A stretch of DNA of 64,000 nucleotides, taken from Dioscorea cayenensis subsp. rotundata. Taxonomy: Eukaryota; Streptophyta; Magnoliopsida; Dioscoreales; Dioscoreaceae. Below the pieces are notes generated by a model, which was not told the DNA's origin, made no database searches, and was given only the letters and a program-made list of their open reading frames with translations. A program made the translations under genes and the position numbers. Position 1 is the stretch's first letter, and each line of letters begins with the position of its first letter. Positions 10,903-22,435 of this stretch are shown piece by piece. The DNA is taken from assembly GCF_009730915.1 (NCBI RefSeq), contig NW_024086611.1, forward strand, positions 36,445 through 100,444. The letters run 5' to 3'.

Positions 10903-11976
10903 TCATGAAGAAACTGGAGAACAAGTAGGAGAGTGACCCATGCCAAATGATCTTATGTGATCCTTGAGAGACCTCTTGTGCTTAAAATTAGAGCCACAAG
11001 TGCAATACCAAAGCTTGCCACAGTTCTTCTCATGAGTTCTCCAATCTCCTTTAACCGCAAATGACTTGCCACACTTCCTGCACATGAAGGGCTTCACTCC
11101 ATGCTTTCTCTTGTAGTGAGTTTGAAGAGTTCTGAAGTCTTTTAATGGCTTGGCCCTTGGATGGTTGATGTTGTTCTTGCAGCCATGGGCGCAGCAGTAG
11201 CAAGGCAGCTTGAGCATCCCCATTGGTTGTGTCCCTTTCAGAGATTCTGGTCCTTTTCTATATTCAGATCCATGCACCCACATATGCATCTATATATAAC
11301 ACATAACAAAAAAACATTATAAATAGACATATATATACATGTTGATCTTGCATAGATAAAAAAAAAATGAAAAAGTTTGAATTAATTAATTTGCCTGCAT
11401 GTTGTTGTATCTGTTGAAAGTCTTGCTGCAAACTGAGCAAGAGAACTGGACTGGTCCTATGAGGATCTGAGCTGGTGTGGGGATCCAAAACCTATTCTCA
11501 TGATCATCAGGCATCACTTCCATCTTCTTCTTGTTGTTGTTCTCCACTTCCTTATCATCTTCTTCCACAGAGAAGTCCAAGGACATGATACTCTCTCCAT
11601 CATCAACACTAGTTGAAGAACCTGGCAATCCAATGTGCAAGGCCACATTAACCTCACCATCAATGTCCTCCTCTTCTTTGATGACCTTTTTAGGCTCTTC
11701 AAAACTACTCAGAAGGGGCAAACAACACTGACTTACTCTATTAATGGCATGATCTTGCGATGGTGATGAAGTTGAGGTTGAGGAGGAGGGGGAGGAAGAG
11801 AAGGAGGGTGGTGGCTGTGTAGGCTTTAGCCATTCAATGAAAGGACCCTCCAAGTTATCATTCATGGCCATGGGAAAATCACTCCCCAAGTCCATGTCCT
11901 CCTTCTCTTCCTCCTCCTCCTCTTCTTCTTCACAAGAGCTGTGAAAGTTGATGATGAAGTGAGGGATATATGTCAT
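10903..11976 (-). CDS. WIP-domain C2H2 zinc-finger transcription factor, DOT5/WIP6-like
   Basis: Two exons, 11976-11395 and 11289-10903, encode about 322 residues with an open frame throughout. The N-terminal half is variable (an acidic run of nine glutamates, serine-rich stretches, [10 protein letters not shown]). The WIP motif is [12 protein letters not shown] near residue 170. Four zinc fingers follow: CSVC...[13 protein letters not shown]...[20 protein letters not shown]...H...C and [32 protein letters not shown] and [14 protein letters not shown] resemble DOT5/WIP6 more than TT1 or NTT. WIP factors are nuclear regulators of vein, fruit or seed-coat development. The intron (11394-11290, 105 bp) begins GC (CAG|GCAAAT) and ends TATAG|ATG; no GT donor keeps the frame. 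Finger 1 has HMWVHGSE where the family usually has HMWGHGSQ. The start codon is the first in-frame ATG and could be further in. Confidence 0.92.
11290..11394 (-). other. GC-AG intron of the WIP gene
   Basis: The conserved junction NNMQ|MHMW needs exon 1 to end in ATGCAG and exon 2 to start with ATGCATATG. The base pair after the exon is GC, within CAG|GCAAAT; the acceptor is TATATAG. This is the rare but functional GC-AG class. Confidence 0.85.
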
Positions 11977-12534
11977 ACTTGGCTTGGTGGAAACGTGGGG
12001 CAGGTGGTGCGTGTTGACTCTAGTGGGTTAAATGCTGTGTCCTTCTCATTACCATTCAGCCATTGCTTCTAAATTTACAAAATTAAAGAAACACACTTAA
12101 TTACTCAGGTATTAGAAATATATATATATATATATATATAACTCTTCAATTAATTTTAGGATTTTAGCAAGACCCAGTCAGTCGTACAAATGCATTTTCT
12201 GTGATTTTTAATCTAAGCAAGGGTTACAAAGTTAAAATCTTTGAATTCCAAGTCTTTTATTCGTTTCCTGCATGCGTGAGTGATCAGCTAAATGTTTTTT
12301 TGACTTCCCCTCAGGCCAGGTGATTGAAATGATGGATTCATAATAATTAACCACAAGACTAGAACAGTAGCTGTGGATTGACTTATTAGATTAATTAATT
12401 TCTTATTAAAAGCCAATTCTTTTTCATATGGAAAATACATGCAAGATAGACATTGGAGAGTAGTATTGCTAGTAACATAAGGTAATTAAGGTCTCTCCTT
12501 GAATTTATTAATCAATTGAGTTGCATGATGATGA

Positions 12535-13308
12535 TTAGCGTCTCCTGGCAGCAGTCTCCCTTTGAGCATTGAAATATACTGCAGCAACTGGGAGGCCAAG
12601 GTCATTTTCTTCTGCAAACTGACGGGTGTTGAAGCCGTCCCTCGATGCCGGTGCGCTAACAGATAGTCTTTTCTTCTGCTTAAACAGAACAAATATGAAC
12701 CTGTGGATTCCTATGTTCGGCCTGGGACTTTCATAGTTCACCACTTCCCTTCCTGTTTATCAATATAAAAAAAAAAACCACTCACACCTCACAACCATTG
12801 TATATATATACATGCATGGACAGAAAAGTAATGAGAGTTATTACTTACCAAAAGATGCATCAGTTGTGCCTGGAATGTCTGTCACAATCCTGCACCAACA
12901 AGTTATGGTCAGCATTTAATTTATTTAGCCATGTAAATGCAAGTGATTACCAGTGAAGGTGTTCTCTCAGATACGGATCACTAGGACCTGGAACATCTGG
13001 GTCTGTCATAAGCTGATCAAAAAAAAGAAAAACAGGGCACATGCACTGAGTAGTGGGCTGATAAATTAATGTACAGGGAAATAGCATTGATGCATAACAT
13101 GACATACTAGTGTGAAAAGAGATCTGAGGTCTTCTCCTTGAACTTCAACTCTTGGTTTGGATGTGAGTGCAGAAGGGTAGAACTCATGGCCATTGAAGAC
13201 CAACTTGTTGGAGTTGTAAGACACTGCCATCTTGATGCTTGGGATGAAGTAATCCAACACTTCACCAATCACTCTCCCAACAACCAAAGGTTCCATCTCT
13301 CTTCCCAT
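12535..13308 (-). CDS. TFL1/CENTRORADIALIS-like PEBP protein (floral repressor type)
   Basis: Four exons: 13308-13108, 13012-12951, 12889-12849 and 12752-12535. They give 522 nt, 173 residues. Exon 2 (62 nt) and exon 3 (41 nt) have the invariant sizes of the FT/TFL1 family; the sites are GT-AG. It starts [19 protein letters not shown], includes [18 protein letters not shown] and [15 protein letters not shown], and ends [12 protein letters not shown]. Residue 85 is His (REHLHW), where FT has Tyr, and segment B reads [11 protein letters not shown] without the FT-type LGRQTVYAP loop. Both mark the TFL1/CEN group, cytosolic/nuclear partners of 14-3-3 and FD-type bZIP proteins that keep shoot meristems indeterminate. 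Frame and splice sites are intact, so it looks functional. BFT-type is the main alternative; the CEN-type N-terminus argues against it. Confidence 0.93.
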
Positions 13309-15258
13309 TATAAGCTTAATTATAATGTGAGTACCTGTGTGGTTTTTTATGTCCATCAAGGAGAGTGCCTTGGCCTCTTCTTATAATAAACAGTTAAAGA
13401 CTCGATAAGAGAATCTTATTAGTCCCCAGATATGATATGCAAGAGATATTGATTTATAATGAATTTGAGTGGGGGATTGACCGTGCTTAATTGGATAGCA
13501 AGGCAATAAAAAAGCAAATATGACAGTGAAAAAGTAAACGAGAAGTGGCTTGTTTCAGATCCTTGATTTCTTATCTCTTTCTTTCTTTTTAGTTTCATTT
13601 TCATTCTATATGGACAGAACAACCTGAAAATCATGCATGTGGGTCTTGCAGAACCTTTCTAATATTGTCTTTCTTTAAATTTTTTTTTTCCAAAACAGAA
13701 AAAAAGGATGATTCCTGAAGCTGCAAGCAGAAATTGTTTCTGTTCATCTTTTGCAATTAAGGCAAATAAAGTGTTGGAATTCCTGTTCATTGTGTAGCTG
13801 GAATTAGACAAAAACTTAATATGATTCCCCACAATGTACTAGCTATATATCCTATGTCTTGGTGCACTACTGATATCAATAATTTATCAATTAACTAAAG
13901 AAGAATTTGGTGAAAAAGATTGCACACAAATGCGTAATTAATTAAACATGAACTGCAATGGAGGATATGTTCACTATGATGAACAATGAATGAATGAATG
14001 TGGGGCTCTATCATACAACTTGTGCATGGAATTCTCTCCGTCTGTTCTGGCAGATATTAGTTGTTGTTCTCTGAGGGATACATCCTCAATTTGATTTCAT
14101 ATTGTCTCTTGCCAACCTTTTTGTCCCTTTCATGCTCTCCCTCATCATTAATTTTGAATGACCATTCAATGTTTTTTTCTATTTTTCATTTGGAGAGATT
14201 TTGAGAAATAGTTAGCCTGATTTATTTATTGCTTTAAAAACCTTTTGAAGATATTTTCCTTTAGGACGGGATATGTCGGCAATTATCCTTTTCTAGGCGC
14301 ATGCAAATTAGTGTTTTCAAATATCATATTTTTTTTTTTTTCCAAAGAAAACCTATGATCTTAACTAGCAATTCTCAATTATTTAATTACCAATTTTTTT
14401 CATATTATTCATTTTTTAAGAAATAAAACAAAATACCATTTTCTCTTAGATGTAGTATTAATGTTTACTTTAATTGATTGTTTGGTATAATAGAGCGGCT
14501 CCAGAGACGGCCAGTGTTATGTATTTTTCTTAGGGGCACTCTATACTTTGGTTCGATTCCAGTTAAATGCACTTTTTGACCGTTAATTTTCAATATAGAT
14601 TTAGATGTTTGATACTTATCATTTATGTTTTCAATTGTCAAATTTAAACTTAGTTAATATTTTGTTTTATATGCTAAAATCCAAACTAAATATTCAACAA
14701 ACTCTTTTCTGCAATATATATATATATATACTATTTTATGTTTTTTTATGTTTTTCTTTATTTTTTAAGATTTTTTAAAAAAATTATTAATTTCTGCATT
14801 AATTGTACCAATTTTGTATTTAAAAACTAGACTTTATTAATTTTTTTCTTAACACAACAATTACAACAAATTTTATTTTTTCTTTATCAAAATTTTTATC
14901 ATTATATATATTTATATTTATATTTATGATTTTTTTAAAATAATCAGAGGAAGAGTAAAAACAGTGTAGTTAAAAAATATTAAAAATTTAATGCTCTAAT
15001 TAAAAAAAAATAAAGAGTTTTTTTTTAATATATATTGATCTCCATAATGCATCATCATAAGTATATAATGATGTGACAAAAAGATATTAAAAAGTTTTAA
15101 ATCCTAGTCATTGAAAGCATAAATGACACATGTCGAATATTTAAACATGTATTAAAAAATAATGGATGGCAGTTGCATTTGACCGAAGCCAAAAACCCCT
15201 TTATACCTTTTGTTTTAGTTAGTAGTTTTTTTTCTTCTTTGTTTTGTTTGCTCCACAA
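13309..15258. other. Upstream region of the TFL1-like gene; no gene seen
   Basis: About 1.9 kb of AT-rich DNA with homopolymer runs and a short (TA)n near 14718. It should include the promoter of the TFL1-like gene, but no site can be named with confidence. Confidence 0.5.
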
Positions 15259-15525
15259 CTAGTGGTGGACACGGACCGGTTAACATGCCCTGCAGGCCCA
15301 ACCCGCCCGATTATGGTTCACCTGTACGCCGACCCGGACCCAACCCGACAGGGATATGGAACTCGCCAAACCTTATTGAACTATCTAACCCGGTGGGTCC
15401 GGGTCATAGGGAGCTGGACCCAAAATCGACCCGGCTCTCTGTTGGCCTGACGAGGCGAGCTGAACCAGTAGGCATACCCGCCAGACGGACTCCCTAGATT
15501 GACCCGCCGGGCAGACCCGTCTCAA
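15259..15525 (+). mobile_element. GC-rich hAT-like element end
   Basis: A sharp GC-rich island starts with TAGTGGTGGACACGGACCGG and continues with many CCCGACCC/GGGTCCGGGTC strings. This resembles hAT ends of the TAGGGGTGGGCACGG type. The end at 25975 (read on the minus strand) begins similarly with TAGAGGTGGGCAC. The matching right end was not found, so element size is unknown. Confidence 0.45.
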
Positions 15526-15528
15526 GCT

Positions 15529-15759
15529 TCATTCCCCACCATCTTTTATGGTCATTTCATCGAAAAGCTGTCGAGCATCTTGCAGACGACCACCGCATGC
15601 AACGTACATGAGCAGCAGCCAATCTGCCAGGGTCAAGTGATCGCTGCTGTTTTTGGTGGAGCTACGAGTCCTACGTTCGATGTGGGCGTGGATGCTGGCT
15701 GTCACGGGCTTGTTGTTTCGTTCAAGGTTCCGTGCGGCCCTTAGTTGGTTTTTGTTCAC
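15529..15759 (-). pseudogene. Pentatricopeptide repeat (PPR) gene fragment
   Basis: The open stretch contains SIHAHIER, then LADWLLLMYVACGGRLQDAR and QLFDEM. The pattern LMYxxCGxLxDARxLFDEM is the PLS-type PPR signature. Only about 75 residues are present, with no neighbouring repeats in any frame, so it is a dislocated piece of a PPR gene. It lies directly after the hAT-like GC-rich end, which suggests capture by a transposon, though a chance insertion next to a remnant is possible. Confidence 0.6.
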
Positions 15760-16401
15760 ACTTCAAGCGTTTGTTCAAAGTTCAAACCAAACCAAGGCAG
15801 CCTTCCCTCTTAGAATACTTAAGAATTACAAGCTTGAAAGAATGAAAATGTAAATTTGGTAAGAAAGTAAAGCAAGTAAGCAAAAAAGTAAATATGCAAG
15901 AACGCAAGTAAATAAACAAGCAAGAAGATGAGTAGAAATCTCTCTTGTATGATAGATGCTTGTAATGAATCTCTCTTGCGTGTCTTTACAATTGCCATAA
16001 GGGGTTTATATAACCCTCTACCTAACAAATCAAGAACTAGGATCATTTTGATCCAATGGCTCACATTAAGGGGGTAGGTGGCACCTACCCCTAAAATAAA
16101 ATAAAATATTCCCCACCAAGCCCCCACTAACTCTCTCCATCTACCACCAAGTCATGACAAATATGGAGAAATGTCATCCTTGCCCTTATGTGTTGATGAA
16201 GAAAATTGTGAAGTGTGACATGGCGCCCTGGACTGCGTCACTTGGTCTGCCACGGCTGCGGTCTTATTCCTCATTTCTCTCCACTATCGTGATGGTTACA
16301 AGGGGCAGCTGCAGTCGGCGCAGCACTATAGGCATGACCATTGTCTCCCCATTCTTTATAATTCTCAAACCATCTTGTTCTTGCTCCTAGTGGTGATAAT
16401 G

Positions 16402-16446
16402 TTGTTGCTCCGGGGGATGATGACGTGAGCTGGGTCTGCTAGTGTT
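16402..16446 (+). repeat. Truncated copy of the SINE 5' segment
   Basis: GCTCCGGGGGATGATGACGT and the following GAGCTGGGTCTGCTAGTG closely match the sequence at 16749-16790. The similarity stops there. Confidence 0.65.
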
Positions 16447-16734
16447 CTCCACTACCTCCATGCTATTTGAAGATGCAAGAATATAAGATAAATGGGTGAT
16501 TAATAAACAAATAACATTGACAAGGCAATATTTGATTGGGTGAATAAACACATTAGAATTAATATCACATCAATAGCGTCCTACGCAGGGCAGTATTTGA
16601 ATGAAATGGGTATGAAAAATTTTAGCAAAATATAACATTGACAATCTAATATATTTAGATGAATAGATTTATCTTTAGAAATGTTATCTTATTGTCCTTT
16701 GATTTTATTTAAAACTTGCAAATTTGGGTGTTTC

Positions 16735-16992
16735 TAGCTTGTCTTAAGCTCCGGGGAATGATGATGTGCCCTGGGTCTACTAGTGCGTTGATAGAGCTCT
16801 TCACCGAGTTGTGAGAGTTCAATTCTCGGCTGAGGATACATTTCTGGGAGATGTAAGCGGTGGTTGTGTGTGGGTGATCCTAGCACCCATGTGTGCGCGG
16901 GCTCTGCCCCCACTTGCTCCACCGAGGCTTGTGCACGCCCCTGACTGTTTAACAGGGCCTTCGGGCTGTCTGTTCCTCTTGTAAAAAAAAAA
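16735..16992 (+). mobile_element. SINE-like element
   Basis: A GC-richer block with a tRNA-like internal promoter: GAGTTCAATTCTC resembles a pol III B box, preceded by TAGTGCGTTGATAGAG in the A-box position. The 3' end is CCTCTTGTAAAAAAAAAA, a TTGTAA motif followed by a poly(A) tail, as in plant SINEs. The family is not assigned. Confidence 0.6.
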
Positions 16993-18256
16993 CATCTACT
17001 TAAATAAATAAAAACTAGATGAGGTTGATATCAGCTTGCTTTCTTTCTTCCTTCCTTTCTTGATTTATATTAGCCTCTAATAAATTTAATAATAACGCCA
17101 CCAATTTTATATATCTTGAGGGTTGTTGACACCAAGTAAAGTTACAAAAACCATGCAAATTGAATCTTTGGAATTGAAAAAAAAAATAACATAGATAAAT
17201 AATTGAAAGAAAATAAATAAATTTATCATTGGTTTGTCTTTTTTTTTTAATCTATTAATTTTTAAAATAAATATAAATATTTATTCCATGAATTAGTTTG
17301 TTGTGCTAGACCAAGTTAAATTGATTGAGAATCAAACATTATCCAAGTTAAAGATGAAAAATATAAATATTTAAAATTATCCAAGTTAAATATTTATTCC
17401 ATTATAGATGAAAAAAAATATTATAAAATTTTTTTTAACATAGACCAAGTTAAATTTATTGAGAATCAAACAATTTCCAAGTAGATTCAATTGATGTGAT
17501 TCACAAACTCAACTTTTTGCTTTTTTTTTTAATTCCAATAAATATAATCTTCATTATCCAGCAACCTAACATCACAAGTTTAAAAATTTAAATTAATTAC
17601 CAAAAATTTCAGAAAATGTCAAAATACACTAAATTCGAAAATGAATAGCTTACACTTAATTCGTTTACTTGTCGAATCAAGTTGCCTACGTATCCTCCAG
17701 GGTATGAGAGGAATCAAAAGCCCACATAATTCTCTTACCTTGCGTAACCGGTCATCCACTTACCTATTCGTTAACATCTAGGTTTTGTTCTGACTCATTA
17801 GGCGTTGTCAAGCCAAGTATGCTCATCATGTTATCTGTGTAGAAGAAATCACTACCATCTGGATTTTCTTGTTCTTCTTCTTGCCGAATTTAAGCATATT
17901 CCCACCTGGGCTAAAAGTCTGTTCCCATCTATGCAAACTTGAATTTCAATATTTTTTGGGGTTAACTACGAATGTATCGTGTCCAACATGTTCCCACCTG
18001 TGCTAAAAGTCTGCTCTCAAGCTACTGTTGACATAGGGCACGCAAGAATATCTTTTAATATATATTAATAAAAGAATGTGGTATGGCTTTCCATTACCTT
18101 GCTACCAATGGAGGACGTTGAAAGTTATATCTGTGTTGATTTCTTCCGAGAACCAGAAGCTAGTGTTCAAATATAAGTCGAGCTCTATATATTGTGATCC
18201 CCTTCGTTTCTTCTTTACTTGCCTCTGCCAAATGATTCTTGATAAGTGTCTAAATG
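16993..18256. other. AT-rich intergenic DNA
   Basis: No gene is seen. A motif TTGCCTACGTATCCTC near 17681 and two near-identical phrases (TTCCCACCTGGGCTAAAAGT at about 17901, a similar one near 17991) look like transposon debris. Confidence 0.5.
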
Positions 18257-19915
18257 TATGTATTTGAGTGTATGTATTTGTTACCTCTAGCATGTATTTT
18301 CATTAGAATTGATGCCCGTTTTGTGCTTAATCGTGTGTTATTTGCTTTGCAGGGCAAGGGAACACCATGGATGACACGAGGATATGATTCGAGTGAAAAA
18401 GAGAAGAAAAACCGGTAGCGATCTGTAGCATCGACAACTCGCAGCATGATTCTGTATGCATCGTAGCACTGGAGAGTTTCAAGTCGAGTTTGGATCATGG
18501 CATACGGACTCAATGCTTGCCCGGTATAGAGCCCGGGATGATCACCGTAGCTATAATAGAAGATATTTACTTGATGGAGTTTGCCTACCCCAAATAGTGT
18601 CAATGTTGAGCTCCATAGCGAGTGGTATAGCACTCAGGATGGAGGCCATAGGGAGTGGTATAACACTCATGATGGGGGTCATAGGGAGTGGTATAGCACT
18701 CGGGATGGAGGCCATCAAGAGGGCCATAGGGAGTGGTATAGCACTCGGGATGGAGGCCATCAAGGGGGTCATAGGGAGTGGTATAGCACTCGGGATGGAG
18801 GCCATTAAGGGGGTATGATGAGTGGTATATAGAGGGATTTTTGGAGAAAGATTGGGGACTTTTGGCTGGACTTCTTGGAGACTCTAGGGCAGACTTTTGA
18901 AGGGTTTTTGGCAGCCATCACTTGGAGGAAGGAGAGAAACGAAGACACCATTCTTTGGGAAAGTTTGGCTTGAAGCTTGGGAAGATCAAGAGCTTGAACT
19001 TAAAGGGAAGCCTCATCATCAAAGGAGGAGAAAGCATTCGGCATCTCTAGGGCTAGAAGAAGCATCATTCGGCTGGCATTCTCTCTCCCTTTCATCATTC
19101 GGACTAGGGAGTGTCATTTATCATTTACTTCTTGCTTTTTGTTGTGTTTGAGATACTTATTTGTATGATGGCACACTAGACCCCCTAAGGCCGCGGATGT
19201 AGGTGAACCTTGGGGGTTCATCTTGTATTTTTGGATGCTACATTTATATTTGATATGCATTGGTGTGATTTATGATTTGGCTCATTGTGTTTCATGCCTA
19301 GAACTATTATGTGGAGAAATCCTTAGTTCTTGTTTGAGTTGTACATGTAGATGTGACCTACTCGCGTGTACTAGATCGTTAATGAGCTAATAGGGGTATT
19401 TGTTGACCAACATGCCGAGAAATTGGGTGTAGGTAGCCCCTCCGAACCATGAGGATAAACTTAGGTTAAGTGTGTCCTTGTTGCGTGATCTCCATGCACT
19501 TAATGCAATCGTAGGAATGTGATTAAGGAGAGATCCTAGTCATCATTTGTATGGGATTAGGGTTTAGCCGCCGAGAAATTGGGGTTGAACTATTGTTGAG
19601 GTCCGTCGGTCTAAATCACCCGTGCCATGTATTTTCATGCATCCTTATATCTTGATGACCCCTCTTGGGAATCCTCATCCCTAGGCCTATTCTATCATCA
19701 TTGCTCTTGTGATTCTCTTGCTTGACTTGGAGTTGTTACACTTGTGTTTTATTTACAATCTTGCTTGTATTAGATTAGTATACCATGCTTGAATTGTAAG
19801 GTTAGAAAGTGAGTGATGGAGGAGTAATAGGAGCTCCTTAACCCCGTGGAATACGATCCTTGGGCTTTTGCTCAAGGTATTACTTGGCGACCCCGTACAC
19901 TTGCGGGCAATCAAT
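18257..19915 (+). repeat. 5' LTR of the Athila-like element
   Basis: About 1.65 kb, non-coding, ending in CAATCAATCA just before the primer-binding site. It contains a minisatellite and the phrase TACACTTGCGGGCAATC near its end, typical of this group. The left border near 18257 is an estimate. Confidence 0.55.
18615..18810 (+). repeat. LTR minisatellite (GAGTGGTATAGCACTC units)
   Basis: Five to six units of roughly 30-45 bases, each with GGAGTGGTATAGCACTC and GGATGGAGGCCAT. The core is nearly palindromic (GAGTG...CACTC). All six frames stay open across it, which creates spurious repeat peptides. Confidence 0.85.
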
Positions 19916-19924
19916 CAAGTTTTT

Positions 19925-19942
19925 GGCGCCGTTGCTGGGAGC
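19925..19942 (+). other. tRNA-Asp-type primer-binding site
   Basis: TGGCGCCGTTGCTGGGAG follows the LTR end. It differs at one or two bases from the TGGCGCCGTTGCCGGGGA site used by Athila/Tat elements. Confidence 0.8.
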
Positions 19943-20086
19943 ATTAAGGAATTCTAGGAAACTTCTAGCTTATTGCTCTAACAATTTTTTCTTTTCTTTT
20001 ATTTCTTCCTTTCATTTGTCTTATTTTTTATTTTTATTTTTGAGCTTAACTTTCTTTATCTTTCTTGACTTTGCAAGGTACTGTGC

Positions 20087-21360
20087 ATGACACGAGCAAA
20101 TCGATCAAATTTAGTTGCACAAGACAGTGAAAATTGAGAGAACCTTGCATCGAAGACTTAGAGAAGTGGGCGAAAAGCATTAGTGAAAGAAACATTGAAA
20201 TTGAGGGACACAGAATCGTAATCATGGCCGAAGAAAGACGTGCTTTTATCCGAATATGAAAGGCCACAATTCCACGGTGAAGAATTTAGTGTGCAAGCGC
20301 CATCCATCGCCACAAATAATTTTTGAGATCAAGGCAAGCACCATCGGCATGGTCCAAAATTCAGTCCAATTTAATGGCCTTGCAAATGAAGATGCCCATG
20401 ATCATCTTTCCCGTTTCCTTCAAATTTGTTCTACCTTCAAGATAAAGCGGGGTGATCGACGATGCGATCCGGCTACGATTATTTCCTTTCGAGTTTGAGA
20501 GATGGAGCATATCGGTGGCTCACATCCTTATCGCCGGGGTCGATCAAAAACATGGAAAATATGGTGGAGAAATTTTTGGGAAGGTATTTTCCTCCCTAGC
20601 AAAGCGGGCGAAGCTAAGGCAAGAAATTTCGGCATTCAAACAAGGAGAGTCGGAGACATTATTTGAAGCTTATGAGAGATTCAAGGACCTTCTTCGAAGA
20701 TGCCCCCATCATGGCTTTGCTTCTTGGATGCGGGTTCAGATCATCTACAACGGTTTGAATTATGCAACTCGTCAATTAATTGATGGCGTAGCGGGTGGAT
20801 CTCTTAGTAACAAGTACCCCGATGAGGCCGAGCAACTCCTTGAATCAATGACAAGCAATGAGTCTCATTGGGCCTCAAGAGGTGCACCACAAAAAGGGGC
20901 CGGAATCTATGAAGTCAATGCTAATGATGCTCTTGCCGCAAAGGTTGATGTGTTGTCTCGAAAGCTAGACATGCTCATGGGTAGTAGCTCGAAGTCAGAA
21001 TCGGTGATGAGTTGTAGCACTTGTGGTGGAGGGCATGGAGTTGCCCAATGTCCTATTGCTAGTTCCTCCGTGGCCCCTATTGAGAATGTTGATTATATTG
21101 GGGGACAAAGGCCACAAGGGAATCCCTAGACGCAACTTATAATCCGGGGTGGAAATACCACCCAAACTTTTCATGGAATCGGGGGCAACAATGAAAGTCG
21201 CACCACCTCCACAAGGTTCCCAAATGCAACAACCAATATTGGAGAAGAGGTTCACTCATGAAGATGTACTTGCGAAGTTCATGATTAACACTCGAATCAA
21301 GATTCAACAGAGCATAACTAGCGATATGGATACTCGATTCGATGAGGTGAATGCTTAGCT
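20087..21360 (+). pseudogene. Athila-type gag remnant
   Basis: A start ATG at 20087 begins a disrupted frame. The conserved centre runs through several frames: DDAIRLRLFPF, WLTSLSPGSIK, then the long piece FKQGESETLFEAYERFKDLL, RCPHHGF, IIYNGLNYATRQLIDGVAGG, PDEAEQLLESM. A zinc-knuckle-like CSTCGGGHGVAQC follows near 21010-21050. These match Athila capsid proteins. At least three frameshifts and several stops make it non-functional. Confidence 0.8.
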
Positions 21361-21923
21361 TGCTCAACATGCCGGACAGTTCAATGAGATTGGCTCCATT
21401 TTTGCGAAACCTTCAAGCCTCTGTACAATCCCTTGAGCACCAAGTGGGACAGCTTGCTAAAACTAATTCTGAGCGACCTTCAGGTAGTCTCCCTAGCAAC
21501 ACTGAGGAGAACCCAAGAGAGCACTTGAAGGCCATCGCCCTTAGGAGGCGGGAAAGCAGGTTGAGACAAGGGTCGGGAGTTGACCCAAGTGTCAAGGGAG
21601 ACTAGGGTAGCCAAGTGGAAGACCCTAACATAATGGAGAAAGGTATTGATAGAAGCAAGCAAAAGTGAAAGATAAGGAAATTCCATCAAAGGGTTCATCA
21701 AAAGCCGTCGAATACAAACCTCAATTCCCCTACCCGGCTAGATTGAAGCAAGATAAGGAGGATGCTCAATTCAGAAAATTCATCAACATCTTCAAGCAAC
21801 TCCACATAAACATCCCGATAGTGGAAGCTTTAACTCAAATGCCCAAGTATGCCAAGTTCTTGAAAGAATTGCTAATAAACAAGAGAAAGTTGGAGGAAGA
21901 GGGCACGATGGCACTCACGGAAA

Positions 21924-22425
21924 TTGCTCGGCCATTTTTGGAGAAAAAAAGCTCCCACAAAAAAATTGAAGGATCCGGGAAGCTTCATAATCCCATGTGT
22001 ACTTGAGGGTGGAGTCCAAGAAAATGCCCTTGCGGACTCGGGGCAAAGCATTAATGTTATGCCCTACACCATGTACGTGAAGCTTGGTCTTGATGAACTT
22101 AGACCCACAAGAATGATTTTTACAATTGGCGTGATCGATCAACAAGGAAGCCTCGTGGAATTGTAGAAGATGTGATTGTCCGGGTGGACAAATTTGTGTT
22201 TCCGGTGGATTTTTGTCATCATGGATATTGATGAAGATGTGGAGACACCGTTGATTCTTGGTCGGCCATTCCTCACTACCTCCGGTGCCCTAATTGACCT
22301 TAAAGGAGAAAAATTAACATTAAGAGTTGGTGAGGAAGAAGCAGTGTACACTCTATCGACGGCCATGAAACACTTTTTAGACCATGATGACATGCTTTAT
22401 TTTGTTGATGAAACCCGAACTTTTT
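21924..22425 (+). pseudogene. Athila-type aspartic protease remnant
   Basis: IPCVLEGGVQENALADSGQS contains the active-site DSG, followed by INVMPY. The flap and C-terminal part read ETPLILGRPFLTTSGALIDL then KGEKLTLRVG. The two halves are in different frames with a stop near 22165. In Athila this domain separates gag from reverse transcriptase, but here no polymerase follows. Confidence 0.75.
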
Positions 22426-22435
22426 AATTTCGATT

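Noticed and set aside
18456-18818. Repeat-rich open frames on both strands
   Set aside because: They are by-products of the LTR minisatellite, open in several frames at once.
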